Positions 43,611 to 53,351 of a DNA stretch of 64,000 bases are shown piece by piece; positions within the stretch are counted from its first letter, which is position 1; the number at the start of each line of letters is the position of its first letter. Source of the DNA: Psychrobacter sanguinis (lineage in GTDB: Bacteria > Pseudomonadota > Gammaproteobacteria > Pseudomonadales > Moraxellaceae); contig NZ_CP085990.1 of assembly GCF_020736705.1 (NCBI RefSeq), positions 2,976,001-3,040,000 of the forward strand, given 5' to 3'. The position numbers and the translations under genes are program-made. Below the pieces are notes generated by a model. That model had not been told where the DNA came from. It worked only from the letters and a program-made list of their open reading frames with translations, and did no database searches.

Positions 43611-44819
43611 TTAGCTGAGAGCACTTTTTGATTGGGCCATATCATTGGCCATCTTCAGGGCTTGCCATAAGCTGCTACTGCTTGCCAGCGTTAAACCCGC
43701 CTCAGTAGCTACTTGACTGTTACCAGCTAAATCTAGAGCCGTACCATGGTCTACTGAAGTACGGATATAAGGCAAACCTAAAGTCAAATTTACCGTGTCA
43801 CCAAAGCCATGCGATTTAAGCACAGGCAACCCTTGGTCATGATACATCGCGATAACCGCATCGCAATGCTGCAAATGTCGCTGAGTGAATAGAGTATCTG
43901 CTGGCATAGCAGAAGAGATATCCATTCCTTTATCCTGAAATTCTTGTAAAACTGGGTTAATAATCTCAATCTCTTCACGACCCAGATGACCATCTTCGCC
44001 AGCATGGGGGTTAAGACCACAGACTAAGACTTTAGGCTGTGTTAAGCCAAATTTTTGTTGTAAGTCATCCATCACAATCTGTACCGTTTGACGAACATTG
44101 TCCGCAGTAATGGCATTGGCTACCTCTCTAAGCGGCAAATGAATGGTCACTAGTGCCACTTTCATTGCTTGATTGGCAAGCATCATCACCACTTTATCGC
44201 GGCCACTTTTTTGCATAAAGAATTCAGTATGACCGGTGAACATGGACCCATCCTCCAAAGTAATACCCGCCTCAATCAATACTGACTTTTGTAGAGGTCC
44301 AGTGACGATAGCACTGGCCATTCCTGAGTAAGCCAGCCTATGGGCCAACTCTAGCTGCCTGACAACCATAGCGGCATTGTCTATACATAACTTGCCCGCA
44401 GTAACCTGTTCATCACAGCTGACGTTTATTAAATAAAAACAAGGCAAAGAATCATCCTCTGCGCTAGCTTGTTTTCCCTCCTGCTGTTGTTGGATATTTT
44501 GAATGGGTTGAATAGCTTGCCAAAAACTTTCAGAATCAGTATTACCCTCTAAGTTATCCAATAAATCAGTAGCTTCTGCAATGTGTCGCCATAATGGCTT
44601 TACTAAGCCGTCAGTCTGAGCACCATAAATTTGTTCAAAGCGTTGTTTGAGAGCATTTTCATCGGCCAATACCACCACAGGATAATCTAGCTTGCTAAGC
44701 TCTCCTGCTACTGCTAACTGCAGTACGATATCCATACCTATTCCAGCCGGCTCTCCGGTAGTGACGATAAGCGGCCGGTTATTGTTACTATTATTAGTAT
44801 TAGAAAATTGGGCTGTCAT
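43611..44819 (-). CDS. pdxA: 4-hydroxythreonine-4-phosphate dehydrogenase
   Basis: A pyridoxal-phosphate pathway enzyme that oxidises 4-phosphohydroxy-threonine. Motifs: VTTGEPAGIGMDI, TGPLQKSVLIEAGI, FTGHTEFFM (metal-binding His), GLNPHAGEDGHLGREE and MYHDQGLPVLKSHGFGDTVNLTLGLPYIRTSVDHGTA. At 402 residues it is about 70 longer than usual, due to a Gln/Glu-rich insert (around residues 90-130) that is likely a surface loop. The ATG at 44819 has AAGGTG nine bases upstream, better than the GTG at 44828. Confidence 0.94.
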   Translation of the reverse strand: MTAQFSNTNNSNNNRPLIVTTGEPAGIGMDIVLQLAVAGELSKLDYPVVVLADENALKQRFEQIYGAQTDGLVKPLWRHIAEATDLLDNLEGNTDSESFWQAIQPIQNIQQQQEGKQASAEDDSLPCFYLINVSCDEQVTAGKLCIDNAAMVVRQLELAHRLAYSGMASAIVTGPLQKSVLIEAGITLEDGSMFTGHTEFFMQKSGRDKVVMMLANQAMKVALVTIHLPLREVANAITADNVRQTVQIVMDDLQQKFGLTQPKVLVCGLNPHAGEDGHLGREEIEIINPVLQEFQDKGMDISSAMPADTLFTQRHLQHCDAVIAMYHDQGLPVLKSHGFGDTVNLTLGLPYIRTSVDHGTALDLAGNSQVATEAGLTLASSSSLWQALKMANDMAQSKSALS

Positions 44820-45380
44820 TAGTAGCACCTTTTTAGTAATGAGTAGGAGGTTAGAAGATATAGTTATTAAAAGGCATAACTAATAAAGTTTGAGCCAAAT
44901 GTTTTTATTCAATTTTATTGATTATAACAAACCGTTTATCCTGCTTGATAAGTCTCCATTCTACCCTCATAAATAAAGTAAGCCACCCCAATTACAAGAA
45001 AATAAGCGTCTAAATTTTAATTAAAACTCGAGAATTATAAAAATAAAATCATCTTAATTTCGACTTATGACGGGTGCCAATGTGCTAAACTTCGCAGACC
45101 AAATCGTAAAACTTAACTCAGGCTTTATACGTAATTAGCAGAAGCATATTAGATAATACCTAACCGGTAGTGCTTAACCTTAATGCCTAATAAACTTGGT
45201 TTCAAACTTTATTAAACCAACTCCCTAAATTAATAAAACTCCGATAGCACTCTAATTAGAACAACTCTATTTAAAGTGCTTTTTTAGTCGCATCATAAAT
45301 ATCGATACTCGATTTTCGTCAGTGATTTAGATTAACTGCGCCTATTAACCTCATTGCAATTTAATAACGACAGTAGAATT
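44820..45380. promoter_or_regulatory. Divergent region between pdxA and dnaB, 561 bases
   Basis: Must contain promoters for pdxA-rsmA-apaH and for dnaB. It is AT-rich, with no ORF, tRNA or strong hairpin that I can support. Confidence 0.4.
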
Positions 45381-46820
45381 ATGGCCGAAAGTAAAAAGAA
45401 AACCGAAAAAAATGACAACAATGATGTTGGTTTAACCGACTTATTGAGTCAACAACCTCCGCATAACGTAGACATTGAAAAAGCTTTATTAGCGACATTA
45501 ATGAGCATTGAGGAGTCTTATGACAAAATATCTGATATCGTGTCAAAAGATGACTTTTATGCCGGCCGTCACCAACATATCTTCGCCGCTATCTCTTATC
45601 TGGCGCAAGTAGGCGAGCCTTATGACACCGTCATGGTACATGACTGGCTAAGCTCACAGAAGCTGCTTAAACAAGCCGGTGGCGAAAGCTATCTTGCTGA
45701 CATTGTTACCCAAAGTCCCAGTACCATGTTCAACATTGTCTCTTATGCAGAACGGGTACGGGAGTTGTCGACTTTGCGTCAGCTCATTACCACAGGTAAT
45801 GAGATGCTAGCTTTGGCTTATGACCCAAGAGAGCGCGGCGTTAGCGATATTTTAGATAACATTGAATCAAAGATCTTCGCGATTAATGAGCAGCATAACA
45901 AACGAGCCAAACAAAGAGGCCCTGTTGATGTCGGCGCCGTATTGGTCAACGTTATCGATCAAATGGATGAGCTGAAAAATAACCCCGACGGGATGATTGG
46001 TCTAAGAACGCCCTTCACTGAGCTCAATAATAAAACTCAAGGTTTGCAGCCTGGTGATTTGATCATTGTTGCTGCCCGTCCTTCTATGGGTAAAACCACC
46101 TTTGCTATGAACTTAGCCGAAGGGGTGTTATTTCACGAAAATTTACCAGTGATTGTGTTCTCAATGGAAATGCCGGCTGAATCGATTGTGATGCGTTTAT
46201 TGTCATCATGGGGTCAGATTAACCAAACCAGTTTGCGTTCGGCCCAGATGAATGAGGATGAATGGGCACGTATGATGACTGCTGTCGCCCATTTACAAGA
46301 CAAACATTTGTATATTGATGACAGTACTGCCCTCCCCCCCTCTGAAGTACGTTCACGGTGTCGCCGTATCGCCAAAAATCATGATGGTAAAATTGGTATG
46401 GTCATTGTGGATTACCTACAGTTGATGAAAGTGCCGAGCTTAAGTGGCAACCGTGTTGAGGAGATTTCTGAGATTTCACGTAGCTTAAAAGCGTTAGCAC
46501 GCGAGCTAAACTGCCCGGTTATTGCTTTATCGCAGTTAAACCGAAGCCTAGAGAACCGTCCTAACAAGCGCCCTATCATGTCTGACTTACGTGAGTCTGG
46601 CGCTATTGAACAGGATGCTGACTTAATTACCTTTATTTACCGTGATGAGGTTTATAACGAGAACTCAGACCTAAAAGGGGTGGCTGAAATTATTATTGGT
46701 AAGCAGCGTAACGGACCTATTGGCACCGTGCGTCTGGCTTTCGAAGGCCAATACACCCGCTTTATTAACTTAACGCCTGATCATTATATGGCAGATGCCA
46801 GTTTTGAGAATGATGAATAA
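45381..46820 (+). CDS. dnaB: Replicative DNA helicase DnaB
   Basis: A hexameric 5'-3' helicase at the replication fork. I use the ATG at 45381 (479 residues), not an upstream TTG. The N-terminal DnaB domain (HNVDIEKALLATLMSIEE...ADIVTQSPSTMFNI) is followed by the RecA-like core: PGDLIIVAARPSMGKTTFAMNLA (Walker A), VIVFSMEMPAESIVMRLL (H1a), MVIVDYLQLM (Walker B), LNCPVIALSQLNRSLENRPNKRP and SDLRESGAIEQDADLI. No intein is present. A terminator follows at 46960. Confidence 0.97.
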   Translation: MAESKKKTEKNDNNDVGLTDLLSQQPPHNVDIEKALLATLMSIEESYDKISDIVSKDDFYAGRHQHIFAAISYLAQVGEPYDTVMVHDWLSSQKLLKQAGGESYLADIVTQSPSTMFNIVSYAERVRELSTLRQLITTGNEMLALAYDPRERGVSDILDNIESKIFAINEQHNKRAKQRGPVDVGAVLVNVIDQMDELKNNPDGMIGLRTPFTELNNKTQGLQPGDLIIVAARPSMGKTTFAMNLAEGVLFHENLPVIVFSMEMPAESIVMRLLSSWGQINQTSLRSAQMNEDEWARMMTAVAHLQDKHLYIDDSTALPPSEVRSRCRRIAKNHDGKIGMVIVDYLQLMKVPSLSGNRVEEISEISRSLKALARELNCPVIALSQLNRSLENRPNKRPIMSDLRESGAIEQDADLITFIYRDEVYNENSDLKGVAEIIIGKQRNGPIGTVRLAFEGQYTRFINLTPDHYMADASFENDE

Positions 46821-46959
46821 TACTGACTCAGTACAAACTGACCTAGTATAAATTGCTATCGTTAACTGGCATTCTCATTCGCTGATGACTTATAACTTAT
46901 AACTTATAACTGACGACTGGCAAATTTATATAAAAAACCGATTAACTAATTATTTAATT

Positions 46960-46994
46960 GAGCTACTTAACCTGAGGGTTAGTAGCTCCTTTTT
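46960..46994 (+). terminator. Terminator after dnaB
   Basis: GAGCTACTTAACC pairs with GGTTAGTAGCTC (12 pairs, one bulge) around TGAG, followed by CTTTTT. Confidence 0.85.
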
Positions 46995-47057
46995 GTTTAA
47001 TTCACCCGGCCTCGGCCCATATTCTGTTCAACCTTATAGAGAGTTTAAAACCAAGCT

Positions 47058-48110
47058 ATGTTTCACTTTTTAAACGACTACAGCGAAAGTGCTCACCCTG
47101 ACATTATCACTGCCATGCAAAACGCCCATTTACAACAACATAAAGGCTATGGCTTCGATGAGTACTCTGAGCGGGTACGTGATCAAATAAAATCTCAATT
47201 AAACAACAAAGATATTGCCATTCATTTTGGCATTACCGGCACTCAAGCCAACTTAGTATGTATTGATGCTATGTTGTCTCCTATCGATGGTATCGTTGCT
47301 TGTGATACCGGTCATATTGCCGTAAATGAAGCCGGCGCTATTGAGGCTACAGGTCATAAAGTTATCTTGGCGGAGTCGAAACAGGGCAAGCTGACCATTG
47401 AGGCTTTGGAGAAAGTGCGAGTACGCCATAGTTTTACACCTCATGTGGTGAGAGCAAAAGCAGTCTATATCTCTAATACCACCGAGCTGGGTACGGTCTA
47501 TACCTATGAGGAACTAAAAGCCTTATCAGATTATTGCCGTAAAAACGACATGTACTTATTTATGGATGGTGCAAGACTTGGCGCGGCCATTGCCCACACT
47601 CATAGCAATCCTAATGAACGCACGTTAACTTTTGCTAATTTTGCGGAGCTCACCGATATATTTTGGTTTGGTGGGACTAAAATGGGGGCTATGTTTGGTG
47701 AAATCTTAATTATTCCCAATGAGAAAATTGCCACTGATTTTAATATCTATTTAAAACGTCATGGCGGTCTGATGGCCAAAGGTTATTTGCTTGGCCTGCA
47801 GTTTGAAGTGTTATTAAAAGACGATAAATATTTAGAGCTTTGTTTACATGCCAATGCTATGGCGCAAAAGCTATCTCAAGGTTTACAGCAATGTGGTATT
47901 GAGTTGTTTGTACCGACCCAAAGCAACCAAGTATTTGCCATATTGCCACAAGGTCTTATCCAAATATTAAAAAATGAGTTTGATTTTTATGAGTGGGAAC
48001 AATTAGACAATGGCTTTAGCATTAGCCGTTTAGTAACCTCATGGGCTACCCCTGAAAGCCAGGTAGATCGTTTTATTGAAAAGGTAAAAGAAAACACATC
48101 TAATAACTAA
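47058..48110 (+). CDS. ltaE: Low-specificity L-threonine aldolase
   Basis: A PLP enzyme that splits threonine and allo-threonine to glycine and acetaldehyde. It belongs to the beta-eliminating-lyase fold. FLNDYSESAHPDI at the N-terminus, KGYGFDEYSERV, FGITGTQANLV, MDGARLGAAIAH (PLP-binding Asp) and FWFGGTKMGAMFGE (the Lys that binds PLP) all match. The 350 residues are typical. It starts from ATG at 47058, in a stretch of single genes. Confidence 0.93.
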   Translation: MFHFLNDYSESAHPDIITAMQNAHLQQHKGYGFDEYSERVRDQIKSQLNNKDIAIHFGITGTQANLVCIDAMLSPIDGIVACDTGHIAVNEAGAIEATGHKVILAESKQGKLTIEALEKVRVRHSFTPHVVRAKAVYISNTTELGTVYTYEELKALSDYCRKNDMYLFMDGARLGAAIAHTHSNPNERTLTFANFAELTDIFWFGGTKMGAMFGEILIIPNEKIATDFNIYLKRHGGLMAKGYLLGLQFEVLLKDDKYLELCLHANAMAQKLSQGLQQCGIELFVPTQSNQVFAILPQGLIQILKNEFDFYEWEQLDNGFSISRLVTSWATPESQVDRFIEKVKENTSNN

Positions 48111-48243
48111 GTGTTTCTTTCGCCTTCAATAATTCTTTTTGTATCCTTCGCTATAAAAGTGTATAACTGATAATTAGGATACAACTGGCAGTTTTGCCGC
48201 TACCTATATGTGACGCCCTCTTAAATTCATTAGGATATTGATT

Positions 48244-49044
48244 ATGACCCAATCCCAAGATGTTGTAATTTATAATGTTGAAAATCATATTGCGACCATT
48301 ACTTTAAATGACCCTAAAAGTTTAAATGCTTTTAGTACCCCCTTAAAAAATGCAGTAATGACAGCGTTACAAGACGCTGAAGCAGATGACCAAGTTCGTG
48401 TCATCATTCTACAAGGTGCCGGAGGTAACTTCTCTAGTGGCGGCGATATCAAAGAAATGCTGTCTGATGGTATTGAGAAAGAAGTGCTTTCAGAAAAGTT
48501 GAAAGCGATGGTTACTGGCGCTGGAGAGGTGAGCTTACAATTACGTAAGATCCACAAGCCTATTATTGCCAAACTTGAAGGGGCCGTTGCTGGTGCAGGC
48601 ATGAACCTAGCTTTAACCTGTGATTTCCGTATTACTGCAGATAACGCTAAGTTTGTTCAAGCATTTGTCCATATTGGCTTAGTCCCAGATGCGGGTGGCA
48701 TATATTTACTTAATGAGCTAATTGGGCCGGCGAAGACCACAGAGCTGGTTATGTTAGGTGATAAGATTAGTGCTCAAGACATGGCAGACTTAAACCTAGT
48801 GAACCAAGTGGTTAGCGCTGATGAACTTGATGCCGCTGTTATGACGTTGGCAAATCGCTTATGTCAGTTACCTAGTACTGCCTTGGCTACCATGAAGCAT
48901 TTGATAAATACACATGCTTATATGGGACTTAATGAAGCATTGGATATGGAAGTACATCAGCAAGCCAGATTGGCTAAGACTGATGACTTTATTGAAGGCA
49001 TTACCGCTTTTATCGAAAAGCGTAAGCCGGTTTATAATAAGTAA
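48244..49044 (+). CDS. Enoyl-CoA hydratase/isomerase family protein
   Basis: A crotonase-fold protein of 266 residues from the ATG at 48244, which has AGGA nine bases upstream. The oxyanion-hole motifs GAGGNFSSGGDIKEM and LEGAVAGAGMNLALTCDFR are clear. FVHIGLVPDAGGIYLLNELIG has the Asp typical of PaaG-type isomerases and hydratases, while the two-Glu pattern of classical FadB is not evident. It therefore acts on enoyl-CoA, perhaps in aromatic or fatty-acid catabolism. IS66 copy 2 begins three bases after its stop codon, so its terminator is lost. Confidence 0.88.
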   Translation: MTQSQDVVIYNVENHIATITLNDPKSLNAFSTPLKNAVMTALQDAEADDQVRVIILQGAGGNFSSGGDIKEMLSDGIEKEVLSEKLKAMVTGAGEVSLQLRKIHKPIIAKLEGAVAGAGMNLALTCDFRITADNAKFVQAFVHIGLVPDAGGIYLLNELIGPAKTTELVMLGDKISAQDMADLNLVNQVVSADELDAAVMTLANRLCQLPSTALATMKHLINTHAYMGLNEALDMEVHQQARLAKTDDFIEGITAFIEKRKPVYNK

Positions 49045-49066
49045 TTCGTAAGCATCCGACCACCCC

Positions 49067-50824
49067 CTATTGCGGTGGCACCCAGCGATGAGGTAACAAC
49101 TCATCCAGATCCTCTTGAGTAGGCAGGCGTCTTAGCACGTCTGTCAAATAAGCAGACACATCCAAACCATTTAAGCGAGCTGACTGAATGATTGACATAA
49201 TATTCGCAGCCCGCTGCCCACTTCGCAGCGAACCGGCAAACAACCAGTTTTTACGCCCAAGTGCCCACGGACGCATCTGATTCTCCGCCCAATTATTATC
49301 AATCGGCAGCCTGCCATCATCTAGATACTGAGTCAGCGCCTGCCAACGTTTCAGGCAATAATCCATCGCCTTACTAATACTGGCATTTTTAGTGGTTAAC
49401 TGCCTTTTTTCTTGTAACCATTGGTGCAGCTTATCGGCAATCGGTTTGGCTTTTTCTTGCCTGATTTGCCGAACTATTTGGGGATCTCTTGGTATTGGAG
49501 GTGTATTTTTTTCAAATCGCTCATCAATCTCACGTTCAACAGCATACAACTGCCTAAATAACGTTAATGCCTCAATGCTCACGATACTTTGCCCAGTGAC
49601 ATGCAGTTCATGAAACTTACGCCGTGCATGAGCCAGACAACCGATTTCAGTCACACCTTGATGAAATAAGAACTTATACCCGCTGTAATCATCGCAAACC
49701 AGCTTACCGCGCCACTTATCTAAAAAGGCTTTAGGGTGCTCATTACGACGACTTTCGGCAAAGTCATAGACCACCGCTTTTAATGAGTTGTGCTGTGGCG
49801 TAAGATACGCCCAGACATAGCCTTTTTTTAATGATTTACCACCTACCTTTACATGGTTCTTCATGATAGATACCGGGGTTTCATCGGCATGTAAGATAGG
49901 CTCAGACAGTAATAGTTCATGCAAGCGACTGACTAAAGGCTCAAGGGCGACGCCGCAGCGTCCTACCCAATCTGCCATAGTAGCATCGGGGATATTTACC
50001 CCACTTCGCTGATAGATAATATTCTGCCGATATAGCGGCTGATGGTCTGCATATTTGCTAATAAGGATGTGTGCAAGCAGCTCTGGGGTGGCGATGCTTT
50101 TGTTAATAATCTGCTTGGGGGTAGCCGCTTGATGAATGATGTCACACTCACGGCATACCCATTTAGGGTAGATGTGACGCTCAATATAAAACTGCTTAGG
50201 GATAATGCCAAGTTTGTCTTGTTTATCCTCCCCAATTCGCTTCATTTGACAGCCGCAGTCACAGACGGTGGTAAGTGGTTCATGAACCTGGGTTTTCACC
50301 TCAAGGTTGTCAGGAATCACTGTGTATTTAGCACGCTTTGTTTTTTTAGGCTGATCAGTAGCTGAAGCTGGCAGCTCATCTGTGCTCTCTTTGACGGCTT
50401 TAAGCTCACCCTGATCAATGAGGGTTTCTGCCTGAGTAAGTTCAATAGCAGGCAGCTTGGCAAGCTCATCTTGGCTTAAGCCGCTAAGGTATTCATCTCG
50501 GATTTGTTCAAGCTGCGCTAAGTCCTCTTGCGCCGCCTCATAGTTTAAGTGGGTTTGTCTGTCAGTGATGCCTTCGCTTTTTTGTCCATAGAGCCGGTGA
50601 ATAAGCCGCTTTTGTTTTTCGATGAGTTCAAGCACTTGTTCATACAGCTTGTGGTTTTCTTCAACCACTTGGTTAAAAAGCTGCTGTAGTTGATCGTGAC
50701 TTGTATTTGTTTGATCAATTTGTTGCTGCAGGTGCTCATTACGCTGTTCAAGCAGGTGGATTTTCACCAGAAGCTCGGCGTAAGTGGGGTCTTTTGATAA
50801 GTCGGATAAGTTGGCAACAGTCAT
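49067..50824 (-). CDS. tnpC: IS66 transposase TnpC (copy 2)
   Basis: 585 residues, differing from copy 1 at only a few positions, mostly in the N-terminal half. All catalytic segments are unchanged (ILHADETPVSIM, LVCDDYSGYKF, NNWAENQMRPWALG). It could be active. Confidence 0.95.
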   Translation of the reverse strand: MTVANLSDLSKDPTYAELLVKIHLLEQRNEHLQQQIDQTNTSHDQLQQLFNQVVEENHKLYEQVLELIEKQKRLIHRLYGQKSEGITDRQTHLNYEAAQEDLAQLEQIRDEYLSGLSQDELAKLPAIELTQAETLIDQGELKAVKESTDELPASATDQPKKTKRAKYTVIPDNLEVKTQVHEPLTTVCDCGCQMKRIGEDKQDKLGIIPKQFYIERHIYPKWVCRECDIIHQAATPKQIINKSIATPELLAHILISKYADHQPLYRQNIIYQRSGVNIPDATMADWVGRCGVALEPLVSRLHELLLSEPILHADETPVSIMKNHVKVGGKSLKKGYVWAYLTPQHNSLKAVVYDFAESRRNEHPKAFLDKWRGKLVCDDYSGYKFLFHQGVTEIGCLAHARRKFHELHVTGQSIVSIEALTLFRQLYAVEREIDERFEKNTPPIPRDPQIVRQIRQEKAKPIADKLHQWLQEKRQLTTKNASISKAMDYCLKRWQALTQYLDDGRLPIDNNWAENQMRPWALGRKNWLFAGSLRSGQRAANIMSIIQSARLNGLDVSAYLTDVLRRLPTQEDLDELLPHRWVPPQ

Positions 50825-50866
50825 GGCGATATGTTGCCAGAGTTTTATTTGCCTGTCATCTGCTAT

Positions 50867-51211
50867 TTATAGGATGGGGGTTAATTTATCTTTGCCCATG
50901 TTACGCCAAGGCAGTCCACTGATTAAGGCATTAAATTGTTCACGGTTGATGCTGATGCCAGTTTGAGTGGTGGTAAGCTGTTTGGTTAAGCCATGAAATT
51001 TATTGTCATCGAGCTGACGGCTACAAAGCCATACGCCAAGCCCATCATGAATGAATACTTTTAGGCGTGTGCCTGCTTTGTTGTAAAACAGGTAGGCACA
51101 GTGAGGGCGAATGCTTTGGTGTTCGGTGATGATGTGGGCCAGTAGTTTGCCACTACCACATCGCATGTCCATAGGTGCGGTGGATAGCCAGATGTGAGTG
51201 ATGGGTATCAT
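50867..51211 (-). CDS. IS66 accessory protein TnpB (copy 2)
   Basis: 114 residues, nearly identical to copy 1 (STAPMDMRCGSGKLLAHI against STTPMDMRCGSGKLMAYI). It overlaps tnpA by four bases. Confidence 0.93.
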   Translation of the reverse strand: MIPITHIWLSTAPMDMRCGSGKLLAHIITEHQSIRPHCAYLFYNKAGTRLKVFIHDGLGVWLCSRQLDDNKFHGLTKQLTTTQTGISINREQFNALISGLPWRNMGKDKLTPIL

Positions 51212-51603
51212 TGCAGTCCTCGTAGTAGGTCAATCAAACTTTGAGTGTCTATTTGGCTAATGTTGAGGCTTATCGCCCCAGATGCTCGAGCTGTGATTTG
51301 CAGTTTGATGTTCTTTATGACGGAGGCTGAGCCTAGATGCGTGATTCCAGGCTCAAGATGAATTGGAATAAAGTGCGGGTTTGGATCATGAGGACTGTTT
51401 ATAGCACCAGGTAATGTGTCAGCTTGAGTCTGCGTGCGCTGATACTGGCGTTTCCAGTTATGTAGAAGGTTTTGGTTAATGCCATGCTCTCGGGCAATGC
51501 TGGCAATTGATCGACCTGAGTCTGTCGCTTCTTTTACTAAAAGTGCTTTAAACTCGCCGCTGTAAGTTCTGCGTTTGGGCTTATTAGGGGGTTGTGTTGT
51601 CAT
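51208..51603 (-). CDS. IS66 protein TnpA (copy 2)
   Basis: The helix-turn-helix protein of IS66, as in copy 1, with a handful of substitutions. The start chosen at the ATG at 51603 (MTTQPPNK); a longer form from 51645 is possible. The leader hairpin is at 51607-51636. Confidence 0.85.
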   Translation of the reverse strand: MTTQPPNKPKRRTYSGEFKALLVKEATDSGRSIASIAREHGINQNLLHNWKRQYQRTQTQADTLPGAINSPHDPNPHFIPIHLEPGITHLGSASVIKNIKLQITARASGAISLNISQIDTQSLIDLLRGLQ

Positions 51604-51693
51604 GTTAGTGTCCACGATTATTTGTTCGTGGACACTATCTCGCATTTTTTAATAGAAAAAAAGATGGGATGGTCGGATGCTTACGTTTTAAAC

Positions 51694-51726
51694 AAAAGGG
51701 TTGCCATTAATGATGACAACCCTTTT
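51694..51726 (-). terminator. Terminator of the Dnd fragment operon
   Basis: AAAAGGGTTG pairs with CAACCCTTTT around a 13-base loop; the minus-strand T run follows. It lies about 50 bases after the dndE-helicase stop codon and directly beside IS66, so the 3' end of the operon seems original. Confidence 0.75.
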
Positions 51727-51776
51727 TTCTACGTTAAAAATTTTAGCTTCGAAACTAAAGTTACCAACTGCTTATT

Positions 51777-53351
51777 CTAGCGTAGTAACTGCTCAGTCTG
51801 CCACCATTGTGCTAATTTAAAAGAGGTGGGCTCGTTTAAATTTATAATTCCTTTTCCTGGAGCTAACTGATCAATGGCTTCTTGCATCTGCATACTACTC
51901 TTAGGAGTACCTAAGAAATGCTCTATTGTTCTGTAATCCTTGTTTTGAATATTCAAACATATAGGAATCTTAACTTGAGACACAAAATCGAAGTTCTTAG
52001 TTTTATAATCTTCAGCACCTTGAGAAAGCATTATAATTACTACTCCTTTGGATCGAAGCAGCCTCAACATTTCCTCTAAAGCAGTACTAGCACTCCTATT
52101 TTTAAGATAAATATGCGCCTCATCTATAACTACAACATGTCGCAAAGGAAATATATTGTCCTCTGGAATACAGTCATTTGTAGAACTATAATAAGTTACT
52201 ATATATCTCAATATTAAAAATACTATTAATTGTCTTAAACTATCAGAAAGCATAGGGGGTAAATTTAAATAGATGCTTTCATTCAAAAGCACGCTTTCTG
52301 AGTGGCTACAATTAAATAAATTACTACTTAAATTATCGATACCTGCAAATAGGCTATCTGGCTTTTTATTGTTTTTCTTATAATACTCTTTCAAAGACTC
52401 GAATAATTCACTGACTGTAGGTATTCTATCTCCTAGCTTATCAATTAAACCATTAAGAACATCAGCTAATATACTTTTCTGATTAACACCTATATCAGGT
52501 GTAAAAGTAGCAATTGTCTCAACGAAAGATTTGATGCTAAAAGTTCTTTGATTGGGTTCAGTTTGAATTGCTGATAAGGGATTGAAGTCTATGCCACCAT
52601 CATTGATTATGTCAACAAACTTGCAATTAGTTGAATCTAAGAAAGTAGTTAAAGACTTTGAGTCACCTTCACCTTTATAATCGAAAAAAGTAAACTTCAA
52701 TTCATGGTTCGTATTTTGTGAAATTTGATATAGCACATCTTTTATTAGCTGTGTTTTACCTGAACCAGCCATGCCTGCTATAGCCATATTTCTATTATCA
52801 AACTCTCTTAAGTCATTTAATCTAATTTCAACCTTACTACCATCTTTATATTCACCTAGATTAAACTTTAACAGCGCTTTATATTCTGGAATATCAATTT
52901 TTGGCTTGCTTGAAGCGGTATTGACAGCATTTGGTTTAAGTGCCAAACCTTTATTAAATATCTTTGCTAGATACTTCACATGCCCACCTGAAATTGTATC
53001 AGTTAATCTCAGTTGATCTGACCAATACTGAAGCCCATCAGATAAATGTAATTTATATAAACGAGTAAAATCTGTATTTGTTAACGCTCTATCGTAATGC
53101 TGACATAATACAGCATAATATATAGACTCATTATCTTCATCATTTATATAACGACCAAATACGTTACTTGTTGGAGAAAATTCTTTTCCATCTTTGCCAT
53201 TATCCTGCTCTTCATCCGAAAACCTTTTGTCATTTGCTAAGCTGATAGCAAATGCAATCCTCATAGTCACTGTTTCATATTTAAAATCATACAGTTTAGT
53301 AAGTTTTTCAAGATGCTCAGTTGTTCTTTGACTCAGCTTAAACCTAATCAT
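51777..53351 (-). CDS. DndE-like domain fused to a HerA/FtsK-type helicase (Dnd system)
   Basis: A 524-residue fusion. Residues about 1-120 (IRFKLSQRTTEHLEKLTKLYDFKYETVTMRIAFAIS to LYKLHLSDGLQYW) look like DndE, the small protein of the phosphorothioate-modification complex thought to bind nicked DNA. Residues about 180-524 form a HerA/VirB4-type ATPase with Walker A GMAGSGKT (193-200), Walker B VVVIDEAH (406-413) and sensor MLSQGAEDY. I recall such fusions being called DndEi, but could not verify this. It overlaps the upstream dndD fragment by eight bases, showing translational coupling. The gene is complete, but its partner genes are missing. Confidence 0.7.
   Translation of the reverse strand: MIRFKLSQRTTEHLEKLTKLYDFKYETVTMRIAFAISLANDKRFSDEEQDNGKDGKEFSPTSNVFGRYINDEDNESIYYAVLCQHYDRALTNTDFTRLYKLHLSDGLQYWSDQLRLTDTISGGHVKYLAKIFNKGLALKPNAVNTASSKPKIDIPEYKALLKFNLGEYKDGSKVEIRLNDLREFDNRNMAIAGMAGSGKTQLIKDVLYQISQNTNHELKFTFFDYKGEGDSKSLTTFLDSTNCKFVDIINDGGIDFNPLSAIQTEPNQRTFSIKSFVETIATFTPDIGVNQKSILADVLNGLIDKLGDRIPTVSELFESLKEYYKKNNKKPDSLFAGIDNLSSNLFNCSHSESVLLNESIYLNLPPMLSDSLRQLIVFLILRYIVTYYSSTNDCIPEDNIFPLRHVVVIDEAHIYLKNRSASTALEEMLRLLRSKGVVIIMLSQGAEDYKTKNFDFVSQVKIPICLNIQNKDYRTIEHFLGTPKSSMQMQEAIDQLAPGKGIINLNEPTSFKLAQWWQTEQLLR

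Larger units (their letters stand above)
49048..51684 (-). mobile_element. IS66-family element, copy 2, without target duplication
   Basis: It has the same GTAAGCATCCGACCA and GGATGCTTAC ends as copy 1 and the same three intact genes. The 8-base flanks differ: AGTAATTC at 49040-49047 and GTTTTAAA at 51685-51692. A simple insertion would leave a duplication, so one side has been lost or exchanged. It joins the enoyl-CoA hydratase gene to the Dnd fragment. Confidence 0.93.

Noticed and set aside
45000..45380. Region before dnaB as a replication origin
   Set aside because: No DnaA-box cluster or origin genes such as dnaA or dnaN were seen; dnaB is not an origin marker.
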